Shown: positions 24,874 through 33,758 of the stretch, piece by piece
Layout: each line of letters starts with the position of its first letter
Position numbering within the stretch: position 1 is the first letter of the stretch
Source: CAJXNP01 sp050305935
Lineage (GTDB): Bacteria; Bacteroidota; Bacteroidia; Cytophagales; Cyclobacteriaceae
Direction: 5' to 3'
NCBI GenBank assembly: GCA_050305935.1
Contig: JBNLGG010000023.1
Span: forward strand, 1-54,857
DNA: 54,857 nt
Notes under the pieces: model-generated
What the model saw: the letters and a program-made list of their open reading frames with translations, nothing else
The model's database searches: none
What the model was told of the DNA's origin: nothing
Position numbers and translations under genes: made by a program

Positions 24874-27800
24874 ATGAAAAATTTCCTAAAGTTTCTTTTT
24901 TCGGGGCTTTTCATGGGCATGTTGCTCATCGTTTTTGCAATCTCCATGGGTTACGCCACTTTTATCGAAAATGATTTTGATGCCACTACCGCAAAAGCCA
25001 TGGTATATCATTCCTGGTGGTTTAAAGGCGTGATGGTCATTATGGTTTTGAATTTTAGCGGAATGATCTTCACAAAAAAGCTTTACATAAAAACCAAATG
25101 GAATATTTTAATTATACATGTGGCGCTCATTGTGATCATGATAGGTGCCGGGATCACTCATTACCTGGGTTATGAAGGTCAAATGCATATCAGGGAAAAT
25201 CAGGTGACAGACCGTTTTGTTTCTGCCGATCCCTATTTTTATGCCATCATGAACGACGGGGACAAATCAGAGACCATCTACAAAAAAGTATGGTTGACTC
25301 CTGTACTTGATAAGGCTTTTCACAAAAGAGTGTTGTTTCAGGGCAAAGAGATAGAACTTTCTCTGAATAAATTCATGCCAAACATGGTGGAGAAAGTGGT
25401 CCACGACGAGACTGGAAGTCCAATTGTCACCATTATTGCAGCAATGTCCTCAGGGAGAAAGGCCTTTTTTTTACGGGAAAACGAATCGGTTGAGATCAAT
25501 GGAATTCCGTTTGAATTTGGATCAAATGTCTCCCAAGGTGCTGTGCGGATCCAATTGATACAAGATTCACTTTTTATTGCATCACCGTTACCATTGCTGC
25601 ATAACAATATGCATACTTCGTCCGTGGACACGCTGGTCGGGGGTAGACAGCATATTGTTAAGCTGATGGATCTTTATCAGGTGGAGAACGTCATTTTTGT
25701 ATTTAAAGAAATTAACAGAAGTGCAAAAGTGGCTCTGGCGCCCTCAGATGATGAAGGTACGGGTGTCGGACTGTCAGAAGTGGAGGTTTCTGTGAATGGA
25801 GAGTCAAAGACATTGAATTTAGAAGGTGGGCCTGGCGTAGTGGGTCGACAGGAAGACTTCTCATTGGGTGGGGTAAACTTTTCTATAAGCGTGGGCGCAT
25901 CGTTATGGCAACTCCCTTTTAGCCTTCAGTTGGATAAGTTTATATTGGATCGATATCCGGGTTCCAGCAGCCCTTCCTCATTTGCCAGTGAAATCACCTT
26001 GATTGATCAGCGGAATAAAGTGAACATGCCCTATAAAATATTTATGAACAATATTTTGTCTTACAGGGGCTTTCGCTTTTACCAGTCTTCTTATGACAAT
26101 GACGAAAAAGGAACGATACTCTCGGTAAATCATGATCGTCTGGGTACGATTGTGACTTACGTCGGTTATTTTTTACTTATGGCGAGCCTATTCGCTTCAC
26201 TTTTTACACGTAAGACTCGGTTTACCAAGTTGTCTCAGTTGATCAGTGAGGTACACCAGCAACGCAAACAACTTGTCAACATCATAGTAACTGGATTGGT
26301 AACGGTGGCCTCCGTGGGATCGGCAATTGCGCAGGGTGATAAGCAGCAGATGTTAGTTGTTGATAAAGATCAGGCTGCTTCCTTTGGAGAATTGTTGACG
26401 CAGAGGCGGGATGGCCGGATTGTGCCTGTCAACACCGTGAGCAGTGAATTGTTAAGGAAGATCTATAAGAAAAATTCGTATGAAGGTCTCTCCGCTGATC
26501 AGGTAATGCTTGGTATGATGCTCCAGCCGGCTTTTTGGCGGAATGCGCCGTTGATCAAAGTTTATGATGAACAGGTACAAAACATGTTGGGGATTTCCAC
26601 AGACTACGCTTCGTGGGAGGATTTTTTTAATGAAAAGAGACAGTACAAACTCAGAGAGCAGATCAATAAGATCTATGAAAAGCCGCCCGCTTTGAGATCA
26701 AAATTAGAAAAAGAACTGGTTTCAGTCGACGAGCGATTAAATGTGTTCAATATGGCCTTGAGTGGTGGTTTTCTAATGATTTTTCCACTACCGGGTGATC
26801 CGGGGCACCGATGGACAAACCAATTCGAATTTCAGCGTTATATGCTTTCAAAGGATTCGGTCTCCAGCGTACATTATCTTTCGGGTTACCTAGATCATCT
26901 CAAGCTGGGTGTGGAAACGGGAGACTACCAAAAGGCAGAAGAGGCGTTGTACCGATTGAAAAAGCAACAGGAGGAATCCGGCAAAGCTGTCCTCCCTGCT
27001 CCATCAAAAATTTCATTGGAAATTTTCTACAACAAAGCCAATATTTTTTATCGGGCATTTCCAATTTTTCTGACTTTGGGAATGGTTTTACTGGCTTTGT
27101 TTCTGTTACAATTGTTTTGGCCGTCACTCGAATTTCCAAGGTTGAATAAAATATTTCTGATACTCCTTTGGATCATGTTTGTCATCCAAACTTTGGGGCT
27201 GGCTATTCGATGGTACATTTCAGGCCACGCACCCTGGAGTAACGGCTATGAATCCATGATTTACATTGCCTGGGCGGTGATCTTAGCGGGGTTAGTGCTG
27301 CGAAACAAATCTACTATCACACTGGCACTTACTTCCATTTTAGCGGGCATAACATTATTAACAGCACACATGAGCTGGTTAAATCCTGAAATTACTAACC
27401 TCGTGCCAGTATTAAAATCCTATTGGTTGACATTCCATGTGGCCACCATTACTGCCAGCTATGGGTTTTTCGGACTGGCATCGCTCATGGGATTTCTTAA
27501 CCTCTCGCTCATGATCTTTAGAAACAGCAGGAATGTGAACAGAATCAATTTAACCATCAAGGAGCTCACCTTTATCATTGAAATGGCGATGTTTGTGGGA
27601 TTGGTATTATTGACCATAGGAAACTTTTTAGGAGGAGTATGGGCCAACGAATCCTGGGGAAGATATTGGGGCTGGGACCCTAAGGAAACCTGGTCGTTAA
27701 TTACCATCATTGTGTATACTTTCGTTCTGCATCTTCGATTAATCCCATCAATGAAAAATCTTTTTACCACGAATTTTGGGGCAATGTTTGGATTTGGTTC

Positions 27801-27990
27801 GGTACTAATGACCTATTTTGGAGTAAACTATTATCTCTCCGGACTGCATTCATACGCACAGGGAGATCCGGTACCTGTTCCAGACTTTGTTTTTTATGTT
27901 TTGGTTGTTATCCTGGCAGTTTCAGTTTTGGCAGCTTTCAATTCAATGCGACTGAAGCCCAATGAATTGGCAGAAACCACAGACAACTAA
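24874..27990 (+). CDS. ccsBA: Cytochrome c maturation protein, ResB-CcsA fusion (System II)
   Basis: A 1038-residue fusion. The N-terminal ResB-like part has three helices (within about 5-100), a large periplasmic domain and a fourth helix near 430. A linker with an extra helix near 470 and a periplasmic stretch follows. The C-terminal CcsA part (about 725-1030) has eight helices and the haem-handling motif WGWDPKETW (W932 to W940). The complex exports haem and attaches it to CXXCH proteins. It lies directly after the cytochrome cluster and is separated from it by a terminator, so it has its own promoter. It is the likely maturation enzyme for the many c-haem proteins encoded here, CX4CH types included. 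Confidence 0.93.
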   Translation: MKNFLKFLFSGLFMGMLLIVFAISMGYATFIENDFDATTAKAMVYHSWWFKGVMVIMVLNFSGMIFTKKLYIKTKWNILIIHVALIVIMIGAGITHYLGYEGQMHIRENQVTDRFVSADPYFYAIMNDGDKSETIYKKVWLTPVLDKAFHKRVLFQGKEIELSLNKFMPNMVEKVVHDETGSPIVTIIAAMSSGRKAFFLRENESVEINGIPFEFGSNVSQGAVRIQLIQDSLFIASPLPLLHNNMHTSSVDTLVGGRQHIVKLMDLYQVENVIFVFKEINRSAKVALAPSDDEGTGVGLSEVEVSVNGESKTLNLEGGPGVVGRQEDFSLGGVNFSISVGASLWQLPFSLQLDKFILDRYPGSSSPSSFASEITLIDQRNKVNMPYKIFMNNILSYRGFRFYQSSYDNDEKGTILSVNHDRLGTIVTYVGYFLLMASLFASLFTRKTRFTKLSQLISEVHQQRKQLVNIIVTGLVTVASVGSAIAQGDKQQMLVVDKDQAASFGELLTQRRDGRIVPVNTVSSELLRKIYKKNSYEGLSADQVMLGMMLQPAFWRNAPLIKVYDEQVQNMLGISTDYASWEDFFNEKRQYKLREQINKIYEKPPALRSKLEKELVSVDERLNVFNMALSGGFLMIFPLPGDPGHRWTNQFEFQRYMLSKDSVSSVHYLSGYLDHLKLGVETGDYQKAEEALYRLKKQQEESGKAVLPAPSKISLEIFYNKANIFYRAFPIFLTLGMVLLALFLLQLFWPSLEFPRLNKIFLILLWIMFVIQTLGLAIRWYISGHAPWSNGYESMIYIAWAVILAGLVLRNKSTITLALTSILAGITLLTAHMSWLNPEITNLVPVLKSYWLTFHVATITASYGFFGLASLMGFLNLSLMIFRNSRNVNRINLTIKELTFIIEMAMFVGLVLLTIGNFLGGVWANESWGRYWGWDPKETWSLITIIVYTFVLHLRLIPSMKNLFTTNFGAMFGFGSVLMTYFGVNYYLSGLHSYAQGDPVPVPDFVFYVLVVILAVSVLAAFNSMRLKPNELAETTDN

Positions 27991-28004
27991 TTTTAACAAT
28001 TTGA

Positions 28005-28484
28005 TCAGAGAAATTTATTCGGAGGGTTTTCTATAAAGTAATACTTTGTGTTGTCATGTACCTGATGGTTGTGCATGATCTCATTTTCTGAGAGATACAA
28101 TACTTCATCGTGTTGTTCGGTCATTGAATCCTTCATCTCAATATCGCTCTCAAATAATTCAATACCGATGGCAATGTAGTGTGTATTGAAATCAGGGTCA
28201 CCAAAAAAATTATCCGGATAGATATGGTTATACATGCCCAATTTCCTGAAATAATATCCCTCTTTCAGATTCCCAACTTCACTACTGCATATCCGATGCA
28301 AAGCATCTTTAAAATTTTCGTTTTTTAGAACCCTTCCTCCCGGAACAAACCAATACCCCTTAGCAGGCATGTTGATTCTTTTCCCTAATAAGATCTTACC
28401 ATCATCACTCCTGATGATCAGGTCGATGGATAATAAAATACCGTTTCTGATGAGATCCTTAAAATCGTCGTTAGAGAGTCGCAT
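28005..28484 (-). CDS. gmm: GDP-mannose mannosyl hydrolase (Nudix family)
   Basis: A 159-residue Nudix protein very like E. coli Gmm (WcaH) in length and layout: LLGKRINMPAKGYWFVPGGR (about 32-51), the degenerate Nudix box GGRVLKNENFKDALHRICSS, and DFNTHYIAIG plus EQHDEVLYL later. Gmm releases GDP and mannose, using an active-site base outside the normal Nudix box, which explains the departure from the canonical box. It lies 3 bp downstream of pyk on the same strand, an unexpected pairing. It may connect to GDP-mannose use for surface glycans. Confidence 0.85.
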   Translation of the reverse strand: MRLSNDDFKDLIRNGILLSIDLIIRSDDGKILLGKRINMPAKGYWFVPGGRVLKNENFKDALHRICSSEVGNLKEGYYFRKLGMYNHIYPDNFFGDPDFNTHYIAIGIELFESDIEMKDSMTEQHDEVLYLSENEIMHNHQVHDNTKYYFIENPPNKFL

Positions 28485-28487
28485 TGC

Positions 28488-29921
28488 TTATACTTCCGAA
28501 ACTTTCACCATGTTTACCTGCTCTCTTTTAGCCATCGGTATACCTCCGACAAAGACAATTTTGTCTCCCTTTTTTATGAGTTTCTTTTGCTTCAAAACTT
28601 CCAAGGCATATTCCGTAGCATCATTAATATTTACCTTTTTTTCAATCTCAAATGCTTTCATCCCTCTGACGAGATTTAGCTGATGGCGCACAATCTTTTC
28701 CGTGGCAAAAGCATAGACAGGGCATTTTGGGCGGTGGCTGGACAGTTTGATGGCTGCAGTGCCTGCAAAGGTAAAAACCACGATCCCCGCTGCATTTACC
28801 AGATTAGCCATGTCACAGGCATTGTAACAGACACTATCCCTCAAAAAGAAGGGATTCCCTTTACTTTCTGGCCTATAATCATGATTGAGGTAAAATCCGC
28901 TGGCTTCTGTGGAGCTGATCACTTTTTGCATATTGATGATGGTTTCTACGGGGTATTTTCCCATGGAAGTCTCACCACTCAGCATCACGGCATCGGCACC
29001 GTCCAGTACCGCATTGGACACGTCAGTGGCTTCCGCCCGGGTAGGGAGGAAGTTAGTGATCATGCTTTCCATCATCTGGGTGGCAATGATGACGGGCTTA
29101 GCTTGCTGGATACACTTGTGAACTAACAATTTCTGTAGTACCGGCACCCTGTTAAATGGTGTTTCTACTCCCAGATCACCTCTGGCCACCATCACACCGT
29201 CCGTTTCTTTCAGAATAGCGTCGAAATTCTCGATGGCCTCCGGTTTTTCAATTTTTGCAATGATGCGCACTTCGCGTTTATGTTGCTTAATGATATCCCT
29301 TAATATATGGATGTCCTCGGCTTTTCTCACAAAAGAGAGCGCCAGGTAGTCAATATTGTGCTTCAGCGCAAAATGCGCATCTTTTGTGTCCTTTTCGGTA
29401 AGGCTGGGCAAAGACACTTTCGTGTTTGGCAGGTTTACACCCTTCCTGGATGACAGGATTCCACCGGCAATCACCTTCAGTTTGACTGAATTTTTTTTGT
29501 TTGTTTCAATGACTTCCAATTTAATTTTACCATCATCTACCAGCACGGTTTCCCCTGGCTTCACGTCTTTTGGAAATTCCTTGTAACTCATATAGACCTT
29601 TTCAGCAGTGCCCAGGCATTTGTCGGAAGTAAATACAATGGTCTTCCCATTTTCCAGCATCACACCATTATTCTCCACATCTCCTATCCTCAACTTTGGT
29701 CCTTGCAGGTCCACCAGAATCGCGACATTCGTGCCCAACTCGTCATTAAGCTGGTGGATTAACTGTATGGCTTTTTTGTGATCTTCATGAGTGCCATGGG
29801 AAAAGTTTAATCGGCAGACATCAAGACCTTCTTTTATCATTTCCTCCAGCACCGTTTTGTTGTTACAGGCCGGGCCGATCGTGGCTATGATCTTGGTCAG
29901 TGACTCTGAAATGGATTTCAT
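28488..29921 (-). CDS. pyk: Pyruvate kinase
   Basis: A 477-residue enzyme converting phosphoenolpyruvate and ADP to pyruvate and ATP. Signatures include TIGPACNNKTVLEEM at the N-terminus, LDVCRLNFSHGTHEDH, the DLQGPKLRIG segment, MVARGDLGVETPF and ADAVMLSGETSMGKYP. The full A, B and C domains are present with no disruption. A TACATTTG promoter element lies 21 bases ahead of the start on this strand. The gmm gene follows after 3 bp. Confidence 0.96.
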   Translation of the reverse strand: MKSISESLTKIIATIGPACNNKTVLEEMIKEGLDVCRLNFSHGTHEDHKKAIQLIHQLNDELGTNVAILVDLQGPKLRIGDVENNGVMLENGKTIVFTSDKCLGTAEKVYMSYKEFPKDVKPGETVLVDDGKIKLEVIETNKKNSVKLKVIAGGILSSRKGVNLPNTKVSLPSLTEKDTKDAHFALKHNIDYLALSFVRKAEDIHILRDIIKQHKREVRIIAKIEKPEAIENFDAILKETDGVMVARGDLGVETPFNRVPVLQKLLVHKCIQQAKPVIIATQMMESMITNFLPTRAEATDVSNAVLDGADAVMLSGETSMGKYPVETIINMQKVISSTEASGFYLNHDYRPESKGNPFFLRDSVCYNACDMANLVNAAGIVVFTFAGTAAIKLSSHRPKCPVYAFATEKIVRHQLNLVRGMKAFEIEKKVNINDATEYALEVLKQKKLIKKGDKIVFVGGIPMAKREQVNMVKVSEV

Positions 29922-29941
29922 GTTTTAATTGGATTAAATGA

Positions 29942-29949
29942 CAAATGTA
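29942..29949 (-). promoter_or_regulatory. Bacteroidota -7 promoter element for pyk
   Basis: On the minus strand this reads TACATTTG, an exact TAnnTTTG, about 20 bases ahead of the pyk ATG. No strong -33 TTTG is seen at the usual spacing. The same octamer precedes tRNA-Val in this window, which adds support. Confidence 0.55.
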
Positions 29950-30009
29950 GAAATCTTTTAAGGTTAAGTGTCGCTCGCAAGAATAATATTGCCACAGCAT
30001 GTCCCCTTT

Positions 30010-30141
30010 TTATGAAAGTGAAATGACATGGTTTTCTAATTCGGGGAACTGCGCAAGGATGATTAGCAGGATGGCTGTGATTGGTATGGCCAGAATTGTC
30101 CCGACTATCACAAACATATATCTATTTTGCTGCGAGTACAT
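30010..30141 (-). CDS. Possible 43-residue single-helix membrane protein
   Basis: A short open frame starting with ATG at 30141 reads MYSQQNRYMFVIV, continues through a hydrophobic helix (IPITAILLIILAQF) and ends VISLS before TAA. It fills part of the 338-bp gap between pyk and the divergent gene at 30260. A polar N-terminus, one clean helix and a polar tail are what a real small membrane protein would show, but the length is within chance. No family is recognised. The rest of the gap holds only the promoter elements described. Confidence 0.4.
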   Translation of the reverse strand: MYSQQNRYMFVIVGTILAIPITAILLIILAQFPELENHVISLS

Positions 30142-30227
30142 GTGACGACTTGGTGTGGTTCAGATAGGTTTTTCTTATTGGAAGGAGTTAGATTTATTGC
30201 TGATGCAGTTTTTGTGTTATTTTTGAA

Positions 30228-30235
30228 AGATGATC
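30228..30235 (+). promoter_or_regulatory. -7 promoter element ahead of the membrane protein gene at 30260
   Basis: TATTTTTG matches TAnnTTTG and lies 24 bases before the ATG at 30260. The -33 partner is weak, so support is the octamer and its position only. Confidence 0.4.
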
Positions 30236-30259
30236 TTTAGAAACCATAACTTGTAAATT

Positions 30260-30775
30260 ATGACAAAGCGAGACTTTTTTATTCTGATTATTAAACTATT
30301 TGGACTCTTTTCACTGGTCACTTCTTTGTTTACTGTGTTACCGCAGTACTTTTCTTATCTTACTTATCGCGAGGAATTTTTTTCATATTCCATTATCGTA
30401 GGCATTACTCTGATGCTCGGGGGCTTTTTCCTGATTTTGATTTTTAAGGCGCCTGGTATTGTTAAGTTTTTAAAACTTGATCAATCATTTGACGACGAGA
30501 GAATAGATTTTGGAAATCTTAGATCGGAATCGATTATTAAAATATCTTGTCTTATCATCGGCGGGTTAATGATCGTTAAAAATTTGCCTACGTTCCTTAT
30601 AAATGCCTACAATGCTTTTAGGGACAATGTGAATAATCATGGTTTTTTGAGTTTTGAAGACACATTTTATTTTTGGATGTCATTAATAAACGTGATTGTT
30701 GGATATTTGCTTATAACTAATGTTGATTTGATCTGTAGGTTTTTCGTAAAAAAAACCGATCTAGGTAAGAGCTAA
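30260..30775 (+). CDS. Hypothetical four-helix membrane protein
   Basis: A 171-residue protein with four hydrophobic helices (about 8-30, 40-63, 92-113 and 134-153) and an acidic loop after helix 2 (FDDERIDFGN). No known motif is visible. It stands alone, with gaps of over 170 bases on both sides, and a TAnnTTTG element precedes it. Codon use does not differ visibly from its neighbours. I do not recognise the family. Confidence 0.65.
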   Translation: MTKRDFFILIIKLFGLFSLVTSLFTVLPQYFSYLTYREEFFSYSIIVGITLMLGGFFLILIFKAPGIVKFLKLDQSFDDERIDFGNLRSESIIKISCLIIGGLMIVKNLPTFLINAYNAFRDNVNNHGFLSFEDTFYFWMSLINVIVGYLLITNVDLICRFFVKKTDLGKS

Positions 30776-30954
30776 TCTTCGTTCATTTCGAGAATTGAAT
30801 TTGTGGTCTTGGGATATTAACCACCCTCAGGGTTATCCGCACAAAATCCTGAGAAAATTCGGCCACACCCTGAAGACGAGCAATATCCATTGACTGTGAA
30901 GTTCCATATGGCATTTCGACCACCAGACAGTAATTTTATTTAACTTCCATGGTT

Positions 30955-31812
30955 ATGTGTCGATTTGTCTTTTACCAGGGCAGGCCAATCAGACTTGGCT
31001 CCCTGATTACCGACCCCAAGCATGCGCTGATCTATCAGAGTTTTAAGTCAAAAGAACGGGATGAGCCCCTCAACGGGGATGGATTCGGGCTGGCGTGGTA
31101 TAATCCCTCCATGTCAGACCAACCAGGTTTGTTCAAGTCAATTTCTCCTGCCTGGAGCAACAATAATTTACAGGAACTAAGCCGGATCATTGAGTCGCCC
31201 TGCATCATGGCGCACGTGCGAGCGGCGACACAGGGATTGAATGTGACGGAAACAAATTGCCATCCCTTTAAATGGAAAAATATGGCCTTTATGCATAACG
31301 GGGATGTGGCTGGATTTTCAAAGATCAAAAGAGCTTTAATAAATACGCTGGGCGACGAAGCCTATAATCAAATAAAAGGCACCACCGATTCGGAACATTT
31401 TTTTGCAGTGCTGATTGATGAAGTTTTAAAGGAAAAGGAGGAAAACGTTTCCCAAAAGCTTCCCTTTATCATGGAGCGTACGGTACGCAGGGTGCTGAAT
31501 GTATGCAAAGCGCATTCCGTCTCTACCCATTCTTATTTGAACATGGTACTGAGTGATGGGCATTCGGCGATTGTCGCCCGGATCACCACCGATAAACCGG
31601 AGCGGGCAGATTCGTTGTACATAAACCTCGGTCGGAAGTACGTTTGTGAGGAGGGTTACTGTTACATGAAAGACCCCGGTGAATATGAAAAAGCAGTCAT
31701 TGTAAGCTCCGAACCCCTCTCCCAGGACCCCGGCTGGGAACCCGTGCCGGTGAATACACTTTTGTTAATTAAAGAGGCGAAGGTGGTGGAGCGGATTGAG
31801 TTTGTTTTGTAA
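30955..31812 (+). CDS. Class II glutamine amidotransferase (YafJ/EgtC-like)
   Basis: A protein of about 285 residues with an N-terminal nucleophile hydrolase fold. The ATG at 30955 makes the second residue Cys (MCRFVFYQG), the catalytic nucleophile once Met is removed, so I prefer it to the ATG at 30949. The motifs NGDGFGLAWY, AHVRAAT and FMHNGDVAGF are as in stand-alone class II amidotransferases such as YafJ and the ergothioneine enzyme EgtC. No ergothioneine genes are nearby, so the substrate is not known. It converges with the ATPase gene at 31834. Confidence 0.87.
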   Translation: MCRFVFYQGRPIRLGSLITDPKHALIYQSFKSKERDEPLNGDGFGLAWYNPSMSDQPGLFKSISPAWSNNNLQELSRIIESPCIMAHVRAATQGLNVTETNCHPFKWKNMAFMHNGDVAGFSKIKRALINTLGDEAYNQIKGTTDSEHFFAVLIDEVLKEKEENVSQKLPFIMERTVRRVLNVCKAHSVSTHSYLNMVLSDGHSAIVARITTDKPERADSLYINLGRKYVCEEGYCYMKDPGEYEKAVIVSSEPLSQDPGWEPVPVNTLLLIKEAKVVERIEFVL

Positions 31813-31833
31813 GAAAGCATGACGTTTAAACCT

Positions 31834-33180
31834 CTACAAATTGCAAAACCAGTGCAGGTACTCACGAATCCATGCACTAAGAAAATATGGCAAATTCAAA
31901 AGCTTATATTTTTTGCCTTTGATTGTGCTAAGATCATCCACACGAAGGCTTCCACTGTACATTCTCACGGCATAATCGTGGGGGCATCGATCCATAAATT
32001 CATGGAGAGATCTTAGTGTTCCGGTTGCTCCGGATTTTACTTCAATTGGTATCAACATGTTTTTGTAAGGATAAAGAATGTCTACCTCAGAGGATGTTCC
32101 TCGTTCGTCTCTCACCCAAAACGCCCGTTTACTCCCAGGCAAATAATCTAAAGATTTGATTTCTTGATTAACTATTTGTTGTACTAGCTTTCCTCTTGAA
32201 CTTTGATAGAGATCGTGAATTGTGAGTAATTCCTGGTGAAGACCGAGCTGGTAATTTACCAGCCCAATGTCCAGAAAGTGAAGTCGTGGGCTTTTCTTTA
32301 AGTCAGATACAAGTGGAGGGGAAGTTTGAGTGGTAGGATAAATTAGTTCTAGTAGCCGTGCTCTCGTCAACGATAGCATGGCTTCCTTAACCTCTCGTGT
32401 TCGATAATCAGAAGCGCCAAAATGATTTAGTTTAATTCTATTGTCAATTTCGAAGGGAGCGGTCTCCATTATATGCCTTATCACCCGGCGATTGGTATCG
32501 GATTTTGCGTACTTTTCAACATCTTCCTTGTACGATTCAATAATACCCGCAAATAAACCTTTTAATCTGGTGAGATTTTTATCCTTAATATAAGTGGAAG
32601 TTATTCCGGGCATCCCTCCGATCATGGCAAAATCATGAAAGTGATTGAATAAGACAGGAAGAATATTGTTATCAATAGGAGGTTCTGATAAAGCTTTTAC
32701 GAGTGATTCCTGTTTTAATCCTATTAAATATTCTTTGAAATTTAAAGGGTGCATTTCCAGAAACTCCACCCTCCCAACCGGGATTTTAGATAGTTTACTT
32801 AATCCAAATTCCAACAATGATCCTGTGACAATGACGTATAGATATGGAAAATCCTCTTTAAAATATCGTAGAGATTCTATAATCTCAGGCTTTTCCTGAA
32901 CCTCATCGATAAAAATTAGCGTGGAGTGTTCAGGGTGTAACTCTCGTCCTTTTGACAATAACAATAACTGAACCAGCCGATTTATGCTACTTGTGTCCCG
33001 GAAAAGGATAGCGTCTTCATTTTTTTCAAGATTAAAATAAAGGTATTGATCAAATGATTTTCCGAACTCGTTAATTAATGTAGTCTTTCCTACCTGTCTG
33101 GCACCTCTAAGAATTAGCGGCAAGCTGGTAGAGGAATCTTTCCATTCGTGAAGTCTGGTTAGGAGGTTTCTTTTGATCAT
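31834..33180 (-). CDS. AAA_14/DUF4143 ATPase
   Basis: A 448-residue protein with the Walker A segment ILRGARQVGKTTLINEFG (about 23-40), a Walker B-like TLIFIDEVQEKPEI and sensor VTGSLLEFGLS, followed by the DUF4143 C-terminal domain with a nuclease-like FWVRDERGTSSEVDILY segment and IPIEVKSG. This family is widespread, patchily distributed and often on mobile or defence-rich DNA; its function is poorly defined. It stands alone here, with a 230-bp gene-free stretch upstream. Confidence 0.9.
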   Translation of the reverse strand: MIKRNLLTRLHEWKDSSTSLPLILRGARQVGKTTLINEFGKSFDQYLYFNLEKNEDAILFRDTSSINRLVQLLLLSKGRELHPEHSTLIFIDEVQEKPEIIESLRYFKEDFPYLYVIVTGSLLEFGLSKLSKIPVGRVEFLEMHPLNFKEYLIGLKQESLVKALSEPPIDNNILPVLFNHFHDFAMIGGMPGITSTYIKDKNLTRLKGLFAGIIESYKEDVEKYAKSDTNRRVIRHIMETAPFEIDNRIKLNHFGASDYRTREVKEAMLSLTRARLLELIYPTTQTSPPLVSDLKKSPRLHFLDIGLVNYQLGLHQELLTIHDLYQSSRGKLVQQIVNQEIKSLDYLPGSKRAFWVRDERGTSSEVDILYPYKNMLIPIEVKSGATGTLRSLHEFMDRCPHDYAVRMYSGSLRVDDLSTIKGKKYKLLNLPYFLSAWIREYLHWFCNL

Positions 33181-33412
33181 AGAAGTTTAGTTGACATTTT
33201 TTTGTTCGATTGCATAGGTAAATATTGAAAAAATATGTCATAAAGAATAATTAAATGTGCGGGTATTTTGTCTTAATGCATAGGACTTTTTGGCAACAAG
33301 TGTCCTGACTACCCTTTGGCAGGTTTTTCAAACCTTTGAAAGCCGGTTCATTTGAATTGAATTGTTAAAGTAGGTTACAATCACTTTTTAATTTCACCAA
33401 AATCAATCAAAA
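33181..33412. other. Divergent intergenic stretch with a short inverted repeat
   Basis: No gene is seen. The stretch contains AGGTTTTTCAAACCT, an imperfect palindrome within TTTGGCAGGTTTTTCAAACC (about 33314-33333), a style of short inverted element common between genes in Cytophagales. Promoters for both neighbours must lie here, but no strict TAnnTTTG was found. Confidence 0.35.
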
Positions 33413-33694
33413 ATGACCGGCGGATTAGGTTTCACTAAAATGGGTCAGAGCCTTCAAAAGACCAATCGCGATTTTTTGAACCGCACTCAAAATGTCAAGG
33501 GGAAGAAAGATGAAATAAATTACCTGGAGACCAGCACTAAATTTTCATTTAAAAAGTCGTCAAAAAAAGGTCTGGAGAAAATCAGGGAAGAAGCCGAAAA
33601 ACAAAGGAAAGCAGAATTAAAAAGGGAGATTATTCTGGTGGTAGCTGTTGCTACGGTAATTGGGCTGGTGATTCTTTTGATGAATGTTTTGTGA
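33413..33694 (+). CDS. Small basic protein with C-terminal membrane helix
   Basis: A 93-residue protein. The first 70 residues are polar and strongly basic (KFSFKKSSKKGLEKIREEAE, likely helical), and the last 20 form one membrane helix (IILVVAVATVIGLVILLMNV). The tail-anchored layout places the basic part in the cytoplasm. No family is recognised, although similar small proteins occur in relatives. It stands alone between an ATPase gene and an OmpA-like gene. Confidence 0.6.
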   Translation: MTGGLGFTKMGQSLQKTNRDFLNRTQNVKGKKDEINYLETSTKFSFKKSSKKGLEKIREEAEKQRKAELKREIILVVAVATVIGLVILLMNVL

Positions 33695-33758
33695 TGGGTT
33701 AACCTTTGACCTAAGCTCTGTCGAAGGTCTGGAAAGCTTATGATGCACAACTCTCTAT

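Noticed and set aside
28683..29126. A 147-codon frame antisense to pyk
   Set aside because: Shadow of pyruvate kinase; no start signal or family likeness.
2831..33313. The 12-mer GTCCTGACTACC at 2831-2842 and 33302-33313, suggesting a dispersed repeat
   Set aside because: Twelve-base matches are expected many times by chance in 55 kb, and the flanks do not align beyond a few bases.
31834..33412. The DUF4143 ATPase region as an insertion or genomic island
   Set aside because: No flanking direct repeats, integrase or tRNA junction was seen, and base use does not differ visibly from the surroundings.
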